DNA of 64,000 bases from Chalara sp. BL73 (taxonomy: Eukaryota > Ascomycota > Leotiomycetes > Helotiales): positions 930,001 through 994,000 of the forward strand of contig CAKJVC010000148.1 in NCBI GenBank assembly GCA_918026815.1, in the 5' to 3' direction. Shown piece after piece: positions 48,467 through 59,393 of this stretch. The notes beneath the pieces are model-generated. The model was not told where the DNA came from, did no database searches, and saw nothing but the letters and a program-made list of their open reading frames with translations. Numbering within the stretch: the stretch's first letter is position 1; each line of letters starts with the position of its first letter. The translations under genes were made by a program, and so were the position numbers.

Positions 48467-49909
48467 ATGTCAGTCATCAATAAAAAGCTTGCAAAAATTC
48501 CTGTGGTTGATATCACTTGTGGTGGTGCTCCTGCAGACACATATTTGGATGTTGCCAAGGCTCTCTGTAGTGCAGCGTACGATTATGGCTTCGTATATAT
48601 CAGGAACCAGGGCAAGGATATTCCCATTGAAGCTATTGACCGTGCATTTGAACTCGTAAGGCATGTCCAAGGTCAGAAATATATACGCAGCTAATTTGTA
48701 TGGAGTCAAAATCTCTCTTTGCCTCTCCAGTCGAAGAAAAAGAGCCATGCAAGATCACCGAAAACGTCCGCTGACCTCGAACCTTTTCCTGGTGCACATT
48801 TCTGACTCATAGATAGAACCGTGGATGGTCTGGAATGCATACTGAGACTCTAGATGCTAAGAATCAACGAGTATTTCATCCACCTCAACCATGCCTAGCC
48901 ATTACTAACAGCGTCATAGGTTGGGGACTTCAAAGAGTAAGAATTTACGAGTCACATTATATCATCAAATGTATTAATGCTTCTCAGAGCTTTTAACTTG
49001 GGCGAATTCGTAAAGGGAAAGGCCCAACAACCACTGCCAGCGGCTCTAGTTGACCATGAGTCCTTCCTTCATGAATTTCAACATCTTTGCCACTGTCTCG
49101 TCCTGAAGATTCTCACTCTCTTTGCAGTTGGCCTCGAGGTAATCACTTCATACCCTCACCCTCTCAGATTGGACACAATTGTAACCAATTGCAGATTAGA
49201 ACGGAAGATGGCGGTGCAAACTGGTTCAAATTCCGGCATGAAGATGGCCCCACTAGCTCAATTTTGCGGCTCCTTTATTATCCCGCTATTAAGTCAAGCG
49301 AAAACTTCCAGCCTTCTGTCGATATACGCGCGGGTGCCCATTCTGATTATGGATCTATTACCCTTCTGTTCCAGCGACCTGGTCAGCCTGGTTTAGAGAT
49401 CGTCCCACCATCCACTCTTCCTGCTGATGGCGTTAAAGATTATGGTTCTGCTGCATCTGTATGTCGTTTCAAAAGATTGCCATCCGTATCTTGCTCGAAA
49501 TTGAATCGTTCCATGCAAGGGTTTTGGCTAATCACAACTCGCGTAGTGGACTCCTGTCGCAGTATATCCTCCAGGCACTGAATCCGATCCATCGCCACCC
49601 ATACTTGTCAACATCGGCGACCTCCTCTGCTACTGGACCAATGGTTTGCTCAAAAGCACCGTTCATCGGGTTGTCTTTCCTCAAAATGGCCCACAAGGCG
49701 GGGAAGATCGATACAGCATGGCATACTTCGCTCACCCACGTAATGACACGGTTTTAGAGCCAATTCCAAGCACGATAGTGAGCTCTCGCAAGGAACTTAG
49801 TGGCATCGGACCAGAGGGCAAGAAGTCAATAACTGCGGCTGAGCACTTGATGGGACGATTAAAGGCTACATATTTAAACTTGTACAGCGATGACGATGAA
49901 AAAAAGTAA
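48467..49909 (+). CDS. 2OG-Fe(II) oxygenase, isopenicillin-N-synthase-like family
   Basis: Seven exons. Exon 1 has IPVVDITCGGAP and AAYDYGFVYIRNQG, the N-terminal DIOX_N domain. Short exons then give SKSLFASPVEEKEPCKITEN, NRGWSGMHTETLD and EAFNLGEF. A larger exon holds FRHEDGPTSSILRLLYYP and the iron motif AHSDYGSITLLFQ (His-x-Asp). The last exon has NIGDLLCYWTNGLLKSTVHRVVFP (third iron ligand His) and DRYSMAYFAHP with the 2OG-binding Arg. All joins keep frame. The class includes plant-hormone and antibiotic oxidases as well as many uncharacterised fungal enzymes; the substrate cannot be told. An acidic DDDEKK tail ends the protein. Confidence 0.85.
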
Positions 49910-50319
49910 TCCGGAGTCGCGGAAAGATCCAACAAGACTCGAGAATGGATGACTATCTCATCAAGTATTGATTTTAGAAGTGCGGTACTGCTATAGAGCA
50001 TTATATAGATTACCGTGAGTATTTCTAACATCTGTTCCCCCTTAAATCAGTGAATGAAATGCAGTTCTACCAAACGTGGATATTGAATATCATAGGAGTT
50101 TGTATTAGCTCAGATACATAAGGGGCGTCTAACTAGCAATCAGGTCGTCAAACAATTATTTATTTTACGGCTGTGAAAAGAAATCATGCGAGAAGGTCCG
50201 CTCCTCCACCTTTCATCATAATGCTCTACTCACACATAAACTCAACTGTATTGAGTATAGACAATTCGTTTGAGTCAGTGCAGCCTGGATATGTTTGTAT
50301 TCCTTTTCGCGAAATGTCT
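49910..50319. other. Spacer between convergent genes
   Basis: 3' regions of both neighbours; no feature seen. Confidence 0.35.
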
Positions 50320-51767
50320 TTAGCTCTTCAAATCCAAGATATCCTTCACTAAAACAACACCTTCCGTTCTCAAAGACCGATTAGCAGCAATACCCGTCAA
50401 GATACTCCTTGCGCCATCTATATGATCCGCAGCTCTTCCAAAACTATCCACTTTTCCCTCACCCCCAAACAAATCATGCAGGAGTACTGGATCACCACCC
50501 CCGTGTCCTCCAAGGCCACCCGCAATTTCAATCTCTCTCGGCGGCTCGAATAACGGCCTCAGTGTCAGGGTACACTTCTCCAATGCACCCTCAACACCCT
50601 GCTCGCCACCACTATTAACATAACTTTTCTCTACCACATCCAGTTCCAGTCGGCCTTTGGTTCCGTTAAACACGGCTTTAAAGCCTTCCCACGGTGAGTA
50701 TGCAATCAAGCTATACGTCAGAATCGCGCCACTCTTATACTTGACCAACACACCCATCGTATCCTCAATGCTAATCCCGTCACCAAACACACTTTGGTCA
50801 CGATAATACGCATCCTCATGCTCAGCTTCGAGGTACATCTTCCTAAGTTGCTCATGCTCCTCCAGATGCAGCGCGAATGGGTCCTTCTTTGCGACCTCTG
50901 AGCCGTGGGCACGAGTATAGAACTCATTGATGCCTCGAGATTCAGCGTTCTCACGGCCGTAAAACATGAGCCCGCCTTGGGCGACGACGGAGACGGGCGA
51001 CGAGCGCAGCCAGAAGTTGATGAGGTCGAAGTGGTGCGTGGACTTGTGAACGAGAAGACCTCCGCTGTTGCGCTTGTCTCGGTGCCATCGACGAAAATAG
51101 TCGGCTCCATGGCTGGTGTTGAGCGCCCATTCGAAGTGGACAGAGTTTACTTTGCCTATTGCTCCATCTCCTGCTTTTCTGTCAGATCGTGTTTAACTGA
51201 GCTGTCGTGGGGCAGATGCGTGAATTCGTCATACCAGGCCAAAATGCAACATCGTACAGAATGAGGAACCATTTATATGCACTTACCTAGTAGCTCGTAT
51301 ACCTTGGTATTATGTGGCGCATATCGGTAGTTGAACGTTACTCTAACCTTCTTCCCAGTCCTGTTGACCGCATCGATGATGTTCTGGCAACGGATCTCGT
51401 CGATCGTCATAGGCTTCTCTGTGATCACATTACATCCCAACTCAAGAGCCTTGATGACATAGATATCGTGAGTACGATCCATAGTAGTGATTATCACCTC
51501 GTCCGGGTTTGTCTCCTTAATCATTTTCTCAAAATCTTGAGCTTTGTATGTGGGAAGGGGTGCCGAGGCATATGAAAGCGCTTTCAGGTTGTCGTTGGCG
51601 ACATTCATCCGGGTCTGGTTTGTATCGCATAATCCCACGATGATTGAGGTTGACTGATAATCCTTTGCCAGAGAGCTATAAAAGAAACTACTCCGACCTC
51701 CGCACCCAACTATTGCATACCTCTTTAGAGCCATCTTGTTGGTAGGAATCTTAGGTTGATGAGACAA
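50320..51767 (-). CDS. Gfo/Idh/MocA-family NAD(P)-dependent oxidoreductase
   Basis: Exon 1 starts at 51767 (alternative Met at 51734, MALKRYAIVGCGGRSSFFY, fits the family start better). It contains the Rossmann loop, DEVIITTMDRTHDIYVIKAL, and the signature EKPMTIDEIRCQNI (Lys of the EKP motif), then VTFNYRYAPHNTKVYELLG. An intron (GTAAGT, about 51277 to 51170) leads to DGAIGKVNSVHFEWAL, RRWHRDKRNSGGLLVHKSTHHFDL, where the His pair suits catalysis, and a C-terminal beta-sheet domain. About 450 residues. It probably oxidises or reduces a sugar, inositol or similar polyol. The divergent neighbour is a permease, so uptake and catabolism of one compound may be coupled. Confidence 0.88.
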
Positions 51768-52702
51768 GATTTGGGATTATCCAATGCGACAACTAGAACA
51801 ATAACAAGCAATGACACGAGCTTCCAAACAGTGATTCTTGGCCACAATTAAGTAAATATATGACCTATGTTGTATCACGTCGTCAGGCTGCCCAGGAGGT
51901 GTAGAGAAAGTGGTCACGTGCAAGCTAACCACTTCTTCAGCATGCAGTCGCTTTGACTCGTGTCTCGCTGTTGTAGATAGAGGCTTTATCCCGAGACAGC
52001 GAACTAATTTCCCTATTTAGCTTAAGGGGCACGGTAATTTATCCTTCAACCAGAGCACGAAGATCGATCTTTAAACCTCGCGTAGCTCAACTAGATTACG
52101 GGTAATCGAGCCAAGAAATCCCACTCTTGCTCTTCACTACACCGTACGATAGAGTATACCCAGGAGTTTATTGGCTTTATTTGGGGCAGCAAAGATACAG
52201 AAGTGGCCAACATAAGAGATGAGTAGGTTTAGCCTAAAGAGCAGGAGCGGGGATTGCTACCTAGTGAGGATCTGCAAGAGGATGCAACAAGCTAAAGGCA
52301 ATATGGAGAGTGGAGGATCCTCGTTGCAGCCGTTTTACCTCATTGGGGTAATGGGGGAATGCGGAGATATCCGGTATTAGCCAAAGCATCTCTCCCATGA
52401 CCTCAAGCTACAACCCTAGACTCGGTATTTGGACAATGCGCGGAATGGTTGGATGAAGAAAGAGAGCGCTGGAGTCATGTTTGATGAAAAGCGAGGCCAC
52501 GCCATGCCGAAAAACACGCATTGTTGCTTGAGGCAAGGTTTGACAGCCCTTGCGACCCAAGTTTATGGTGCGCGGTAACAAAGAGACAAGCTGGGAACTT
52601 CTATAAAGTTACATTGTCTCGCTCTCTCCCAAATTATCTATACGGCTTGGTCGCCGCCGACTTTTGCCTTCAGTCTTTGACCGACAACACCGGCATCTGA
52701 TC
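51768..52702. promoter_or_regulatory. Divergent promoter region, oxidoreductase / permease
   Basis: A CACGTG core lies in GGTCACGTGC at 51912-51921, and a TATAAA element at 52602-52607, 95 nt upstream of the permease start, is a plausible TATA box. No gene is seen in the 930 nt. Confidence 0.45.
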
Positions 52703-54562
52703 ATGACGGACCCAAAAACCCAGGCTGATTTCATCAGCTCTCATATCGAGACCAGCAACGTAGCGGAGGCAAGGGAGGATCCTGTCGATATTCTTGCGCA
52801 TGATACGAATGTTGTATTTACAGTCGAGCAAGAGAGACACGTTCTGCGAAAGATAGATCTTCGCGTACTTCCACTCATGCTGGGATCCTATTTCTTACAG
52901 CAGCTCGACAAATCCTCCCTCTCATACACATCTGTTTTTAACATCCAAAGAGATGCAAATCTGCACGGACGACAATACTCCTGGCTTGGGTCCATTCTAT
53001 ATTTTGCACAGCTTGTTATGCAACCACTCGGTGCGGTACTGCTGGTGAAGCTGCCCACAGGAAAGCTAATTTCATGTGCGATTTTCATGTGGGGAGTCAC
53101 AATGTGTTGCATGGCGGCCGCGACAGATTTCAAGTCCCTGCTTGGATTGAGATTTATGCTGGGAAGCTTTGAGAGTTTGATTGGTATGTTGCTCCTACAT
53201 CTTAGGGAAGATTTTCTGTAACTTATACGAAACAGGCCCTACATTGGTTGCGGTTACTCAGATGTGGTATCGTCGAAGTGAGCAAACCAACAGAACATCT
53301 GCGTGGAATGCCATGAACGGGTTTACCTTTGTGGTATGTATTTTCGTCTTCCGAGTTTTGCTTGTAGAACTAACGTGTAGCCAGTTTGGAAGCCTGAGCA
53401 CATATGGATTGGGTCACATTGCTTCCGATAAATTGCACTCGTATCAGGTAAAAACCTTGATCTTGCAATAATGGAAAGGTTGTTTACATACCGCAGATAA
53501 TCTTCCTATATTGCGGAGCACTAACTCTAGTATTTTCCGTTATATCCTTCATCTGGTTCCCCGATTCCCCTATGGAGGCCAAGTTTTGGAAAGAAGGCGA
53601 GCGAGATATTGCTATTGAGCGCCTAAGGGCCAATCAAATGGGCATTGTCACACGAAAGTGGCGATGGGACCACGTCCTAGAGGCCTTCCTTGACCCGAAA
53701 TCATGGTTCTGGTTCTTCCTGGTCCTTGCTATCTCGTAAGCTGCCTTTTATTACGATAAGACTAACACAAAGGTCTAACCTGATCGTGCAGTATTCCATC
53801 CGGTGGTATCGGTACTTTCGGACCACTGATCGTGCAGTCCTTCGGCTTCGACAAGTTCAGAACAATTCTGTTCAACATCCCTTTTGGTGCAGTGAACGTC
53901 ATCGCGATCCTTGGTGGTGGTTGGCTGGCAACCAGAATCAAGAGCAAAGGCGTTGTGATCGCCATCCTTGCGCTTCCCTGCATCGCTGGTGCATCTATTC
54001 TCCTTGCTCTCCCGCGGGGCCCAGGAAGCAAGGGTGTTCTCCTCTTCGCATACTACCTAACATCCTTCCTTGCCGGAATCACGCCTCTCATCTACACATG
54101 GCACATCCAAAATACAGCGGGCGACACCAAGCGTAAGGTTGTCACGGGAATGGTGTTCGTGGGCATGTGCACAGGTAACATCATCGGTCCCCTTCTCTAC
54201 ACGGCGGAGGATAAGCCGTATTACCGGAAGGGACTCATCTCTAATCTCGCTATGTTCTCATTTGTGGAGGTCTTGGTTGTGTATGTCCCCTTTCCCCTTC
54301 CGCTTACGTCTTGTGAAAACGAGAGCTGACAAAAATATATAGGATCATCATGCTATATCTGAAGTTCCTCAACGCATGGCACGCCAAAATGCGCACTCAA
54401 GTCGGAAAATCTGCAGTCTTGGTAGATGAGTCAATGATGACCAAATCCGACCTTGCGCAGCTAGGAAAAGGCGTCAATCAAACGGTTGGGCCGAGAGAGG
54501 AGGATAATGCATTTGCTGACATGACAGATCTGAAGAACGAAGATTTCATCTTTGTCTATTAG
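52703..54562 (+). CDS. MFS anion:cation symporter, allantoate permease (Dal5) family
   Basis: The start MTDPKTQADFIS at 52703 is preferred over an upstream non-ATG extension. The polar N-tail leads to VLRKIDLRVLPLMLGSYFLQQLDKSSLSY, a hallmark of this family. Exons then read YSWLGSILYFAQLVMQPLGAVLL, RFMLGSFESLI, GPTLVAVTQMWYRRSEQTNRTSAWNAMNG, WFPDSPMEAKFW, IPSGGIGTFGPLIVQSFGF, AGDTKRKVVTGMVFVGMC and NIIGPLLYTAEDKPYYRKG, in the order expected. Six to seven introns restore frame. Twelve membrane segments are expected at the plasma membrane, importing allantoate-, nicotinate- or carboxylate-type anions. The divergent oxidoreductase suggests a small catabolic unit. Confidence 0.88.
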
Positions 54563-55365
54563 ACTTGAAAATAAACATGGCCCCTGCCGGTTAAGAGGTG
54601 TAAAGATCATAAGGATGTTAATGTTATGAATTATTGCATGGGCATCTCCTAGGCACTGAAGCCTTTGTTGAGCATTTTCGGCTGGATATCTGAGATGGTT
54701 TCTCTAGTCGCAAGGACGATTCCCGTCCAGATATCTTATTATATCAACCGCCGCTCCTTCTCTGAATATAGCCTAGACGGACCAGCCTTGGATATTTGTA
54801 GCTTCCTGGCGTGGTTTCAGTGTAGCCCATTGGACCCGTAAGCGAGAACCCCTATCATAGGATTGCAAGATTGCAGATCTTTGATACTTTATGCTCTCCT
54901 CTAGGACCCGGAACATATAAATATTGCTAGAAGCATATGGTTCTCAGTGCTCAACTGGTTGACTTTCAAATAAGATCGTGCTCATAGATATGGTCCAGAC
55001 CACCAGGGAACGATGGTGGTGATCACGTGATCTCAAAATATGACAAACCCTCATAATATATCAATATTCATCACTACCCCATGTAGCATAAGTCATGTAA
55101 AAGCAAATTTGGAATTATAATGCTTCACAGGAATTGGGCTGCAAAAACAAAGAACCATTCACCTGCTTACATACCTCGCTTTCGATCCGAGCCCCTGCGT
55201 CATCCGCTCTTAGCGAGCCTTCCGATCCCCCCAAAATACAAACACACAAAACGTGTCCGTCTCCGCCAGCATAAATCCTTCCCTCTCGCCCCTCCCATCT
55301 CTCCTCCATGTAGCCTCCTTCCTCCCCCTCCCCCATCTCTCATACCCGCCGAGAAAGCGCACAAG
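54563..55365. other. Intergenic region with E-box palindrome
   Basis: No gene seen. The right end is C/CT-rich (55290-55350), as in a fungal 5' leader for the next gene. Confidence 0.4.
55021..55032. promoter_or_regulatory. GATCACGTGATC palindrome (E-box / Cbf1-like site)
   Basis: A perfect 12-nt palindrome with a CACGTG core, about 335 nt upstream of the CofD-like gene. Third TCACGTGA site of the window. Confidence 0.55.
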
Positions 55366-57306
55366 AATGAGCAGGCGTCACATCGTGGTGTTCTCAGGGG
55401 GCAGCGCCGCCAACAACCTGGTCGATGTGTTCGGCAAGGTCGCCCAGGACGAGGGCTGTTCTCTGAGCTAGTGAGTTATGTCCCCCGGGAAGCCCGAGGC
55501 TCAGGGCCTGCTGGGGAGGGCGCGCGATGAGCTGATGGCGGCAGTGTTATTCCGATTAGTGATAATGGCGGGAGCTCGAGCGAGCTTATTCGGGTGTTTG
55601 GTGGGCCGGGGATTGGTGATGTGAGAAGTAAGTCTGGTTTTGCTGTTGCCAAAAAACTATTCGAGTGTGTTTTTTGTCGATCGAGTTTTCTTTTCTTTAT
55701 ATTTGATGGAGGGGACTGGATTTGGTGGCTTGTATTTGTTCTGTCTTCAAGGATGCGTCGTCAAGTGATGAGGCTCCGCTCTAGCGCAGCATTGGTTTTA
55801 CTGTGGAAACTCTAGTTCCTTCATGTTGCGGCTCTCTGTGTCTCCAAAAACCTGTACAAAAGATGTAGCGTGGTGGGCGTTTAATATTCACACTCTTGTA
55901 CACGGTCTCATGTTCTCGTACCGGTTTTGCATGTGATTGTGTTTTGAATGTTTGAAATTGCTCTACCATCAAGACGGTTTCTATACTCTTATTCTGACAA
56001 AGCCAGGTCGACTTGTTCGTCTAATTCCCGAGAATCCGGGCTCTCCAGAAAATGTGGCCATCAAGAAATTCTTCAATTATCGTCTCTCTCCAGATCCAAT
56101 AGAAGCACGAAATGAATGGCTCTCAATAATGTCCGTCTCATCCTTCATCTCTCTGTGACTCTCCACTTCATGGAGGTTCCTGAGAAAGTCCTCTAATATC
56201 TGTACAGAGACTCCACTTCACCCCTCTGGACCCATATCCCGACCTCAAAACACCAGTTAATCCGCTCGTTTCTTTCAACCTTCAACCTCGAGATCCTCAA
56301 ACGGGCTCGCCCCTCCTCCGCCTTTTCCTTTCAATCCGCCAGCGTAGGAAACCTTTTCCTGACAGGCGCGCGGCTCTTCACCGGCTCATTTGAAGCTGCC
56401 ATATATCTGCTGGGGAGCATAACCGGCGTGCCAAAGGATGTAGGCGTCATCCCCGTGATCGAGAGCAACTTCTCCCACCACATATCCGCCGGCCTCGCAG
56501 ACGGCACGATCATCACCGGCCAAAACAGCATCTCGCACCCTTCCCCGGCCCCAGCACCGCTTATCTCCCCCCGCACTACGTCCGCTCATGATGCCGAGGC
56601 CGAGCTCGCCCAGGCGATGAGGGAACGCCGCTCCTCCTCGCTCTCCCATGATCGCGTCGAAGACGCCAATCTGCCCGGCTCCCTGCCGAGCCTGAGGAAA
56701 CAATACATCGCCTTCACGAAATCACATACCGAGGACCTGCCGACGCGCATCGAGCGTATCTGGTACATAAACCCGTACGGTCAGGAAATACGGCCGGCGC
56801 CTAACCCTGCAGTGCTCTCGTCTCTCGCTAAAGCCTCCGCTGTGATATACAGCATTGGCAGTTTGTACACGTCGTTGATTCCAAGTCTGGTGGTTAGAGG
56901 TGTCGGGGACGCGATTGCAGGTCCTGCGATAAGGTATAAGATCCTCGTCCTCAACGGCTCCTTGGACCGCGAAACGAGGTCGGCTGCCTCTGGGGACTTC
57001 TCGGGGACGGATTTCGTAGAGGCGATCGCGAAGGCGACGGGCAGGGAGGTGCGGGATGTGGTTACGCATCTGATATATCTTCATGGCGAAGGCACGCCGC
57101 GCGTCGACAAGCAAGCATTGTCAACGAAAGGTGTTGAGTGCGTGAGGATCTATGGGAGGAGAGATGAGAACGGTATGATATATGATGGGAACGCGCTGGC
57201 TGGTGCGTTGGAGGCAATCTTGGGGAGCCCGAGGCGGAAGGAGAAAGGGGAGAAGAGCAGGCGGAATACGGTTGACGATATCGGAGTGTGGAGGGGTGAT
57301 GTATGA
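55366..57306 (+). CDS. CofD / UPF0052-family protein (YvcK-like)
   Basis: Exon 1 from 55366 reads MSRRHIVVFSGGSAANNLVDVF, the glycine-rich nucleotide loop; a GTGAGT..GCAG intron leads to VIPISDNGGSSSELIRVFGGPGIGDVR, the family's strongest motif. A long intron (about 55629-56006) joins to SRLVRLIPENPGSPENVAIKKFFNYRL. A fourth exon begins near 56209 (weak GTCCGT donor at about 56129) with PLWTHIPTSKHQLIRSF and VGNLFLTGARLFTGSFEAAIYL, and runs to 57306 with ESNFSHHISAGLADGTIITGQN and IWYINPYGQEI. Bacterial relatives transfer phospholactyl groups to a deazaflavin or control cell-wall metabolism; fungal members have no known role, and I see no F420 pathway gene nearby. Confidence 0.82.
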
Positions 57307-57739
57307 AGCAAAGTGGAGAGAGAGAGTGCAGTAACAATAATAAGAACATGATAGATGAAGAATGGCTGCCAGTTCTAATGCGCCTGCTGATGATGTGATT
57401 ATAGTTTGCTTGGTGCTGCTGTATGGTAGGAGTAAGATTAATCTTGCTATTTGATTATACATTGCCTGTTATTGGCGTAGAGCATCAGATATCATGGATA
57501 AATGATGGCAGAGAATAGGTGTATTTCTGTATCAAGAACTTATCGATCTTGATTCTAGGTGCCGTTCTGCTAGCACGGTGTACAAATATACCTCCCTGAC
57601 TTACACGGTAGCTAACCATTCAGCTGGATTAAGATTACTGGTATTTCCTTATCGGTACCCCAAAGCTCTTAAACGCCAGCTGCTAATCCCATCCTGCCTA
57701 TTCTTTGGTCGTCATGAGTATCCTCTCATCATCGCATCT
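57307..57739. other. Spacer between convergent genes
   Basis: No feature seen. Confidence 0.35.
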
Positions 57740-58802
57740 TCATTTGTCCCTAACTGGTTGTTTGCCTTTCTTGTTGGCCGTCATCAGCTTCATCTCAAGA
57801 TGGAAAAACCCGGTCTTTGATTGTTTCTTTCCTGGTGCAGGAGCGGTTGAAACGTGAGTTCGGCAAACGGGGCATGATCGTTTCCCGTTGTCGGCGTGGA
57901 GGGCTTGATGTAGACATTCGGAGCAGAACAGATGCCCTGAGATAGCTTGGATGAGTATATTCAAAGTAATGGCGGGGAAGAAACATACCACAATGTGTGA
58001 CCGTCAGATCTGTAGGGTTGTCCATACAGATGACGCACTGAAATTCCGCAAGCCTGATGGGCTTGTTCGCCTCCTCCTGCTGCTGTTGCTTAATCAAGTC
58101 CGCTGCCTGCTTTGCCTGGAAGTCCTTCAGCTGTGCCTCATCCTCCACATCTGCCAAATCAATAACCTCTGCACCGTCTTCAGGTTTGACCTTTGATGCA
58201 GATGTGGATACCTTGGTGCTCGTTCGAGCTGACTTGCTTGCCCGCCCCTCAGCTGGCGTATTCGCTCTTCGCTTCCTGGTCTGTGGTGCCATTTCTGGCG
58301 GAGGTGATTCTGTAAGGTCCACTACACTTGACTGTCTCGTTATTCGCCTCGACCCTGTGTCTCTCGAAGATGTATTCCGTGGGGGCGAGAGGTCGAGGAA
58401 GTCTGCGTAGGGATCGGACGAGTCTGAGAAGTCGTATTGATTATACTCCGATCGAGGCTGTCCGCTGCGTTGGGAAAGCCGTGAAGGGTTTCGTGCCTGC
58501 TGGTTGGAAGGTGGTGGGTGCTGCGAGGATGAGCCTTCGGGCCCAGAGAGAAAGGGTTGTGGTGTTGGTAAGTCGAACAGGGAAAATGAATCATATTCAT
58601 AGTCGCCGAAGATATCGTTGTCACCAAATAAAGCATCATCGATAGAACCTGGCTCGTCTATCGATAGCGGGTGGTTGTTGTTGTTCGAGGCAGCACCCGC
58701 GCCATATCTAGGCAACGAGTTCCAAGATAGAGCATTATCATCCACGTCGCGTGAAGAACTAGGCGATCGAGGTCTGGGGTATGAGAAGGACCCTTGAGAC
58801 AT
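57740..58802 (-). CDS. SLX8: RING E3 ubiquitin ligase, SLX8/RNF4-like (SUMO-targeted)
   Basis: Exon 1 (58802 to about 57990) is a disordered Ser/Pro/Asp-rich region. It contains two hydrophobic-acidic stretches, SSVVDLTESPPPE and AEVIDLADVEDEA, that fit SUMO-interacting motifs, then a coiled Gln-rich stretch and the first RING half CVICMDNPTDLTVTHCG. A 53-nt intron (GTATGT..CTCAG) leads to HLFCSECLHQAL and RSCPVCR, completing a C3HC4 RING. A basic tail ends at 57740. SLX8-type ligases ubiquitinate poly-SUMOylated nuclear proteins in genome maintenance. The RING is clear; the STUbL assignment rests on the SIM-like motifs. Divergent from MIP1. Confidence 0.82.
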
Positions 58803-59393
58803 GAAAGAGGGGGAAATGTCCTACGAGGGATGCTCGGGGAATAGATTATGGCGAAGAAGGGAGGGGTTGATAGTACATATATTCAATCCGAATCACTATA
58901 CAGCCATGATAGCATGGCAGGAAAAGAAATTTGGTCTCAAGTCAAAAAGCAACAGAAGACAACGACAACAAACGAGGACGACCCTTACTTATGGTTTGCG
59001 TGATGTGATACTCGATAATTGCCCACCCACCATGCGGTGCCACTTTCCGGAGAAGGTTTAATGCCCACTACGCCGGGCCGGATTTAAGCTCCCTCTCCCC
59101 CTTACAAACCCTGTTTCCTCTCCCTGTGTGTTCAGTGTGTTTTAGTATTTTAGTGTTCAGCACCCCCCTGTGGCGATGCCCCTAAACTCCAATTCCCGAT
59201 TTCTGCTGACCTTATCGATTACCTGAGAGCGCCACTAAATGATCGCATATTAGTGGCTGATGTTAGAGATAGTGGATCGCCAATCAGTCCCAAGTCGGCG
59301 CGACAGAAAGTTCTCAGGAGTCATGAACTCTCTTGTACGATGCCGGCAGCCCCGGGACGGAAAATGCTCTAATCGTTAATCGTAGCATATAGT
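58803..59393. promoter_or_regulatory. Divergent promoter region SLX8-like / MIP1
   Basis: About 590 nt between divergent starts; C-rich stretches around 59090-59180. A short upstream ATG frame (59364) precedes the MIP1 start. No other gene. Confidence 0.4.
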
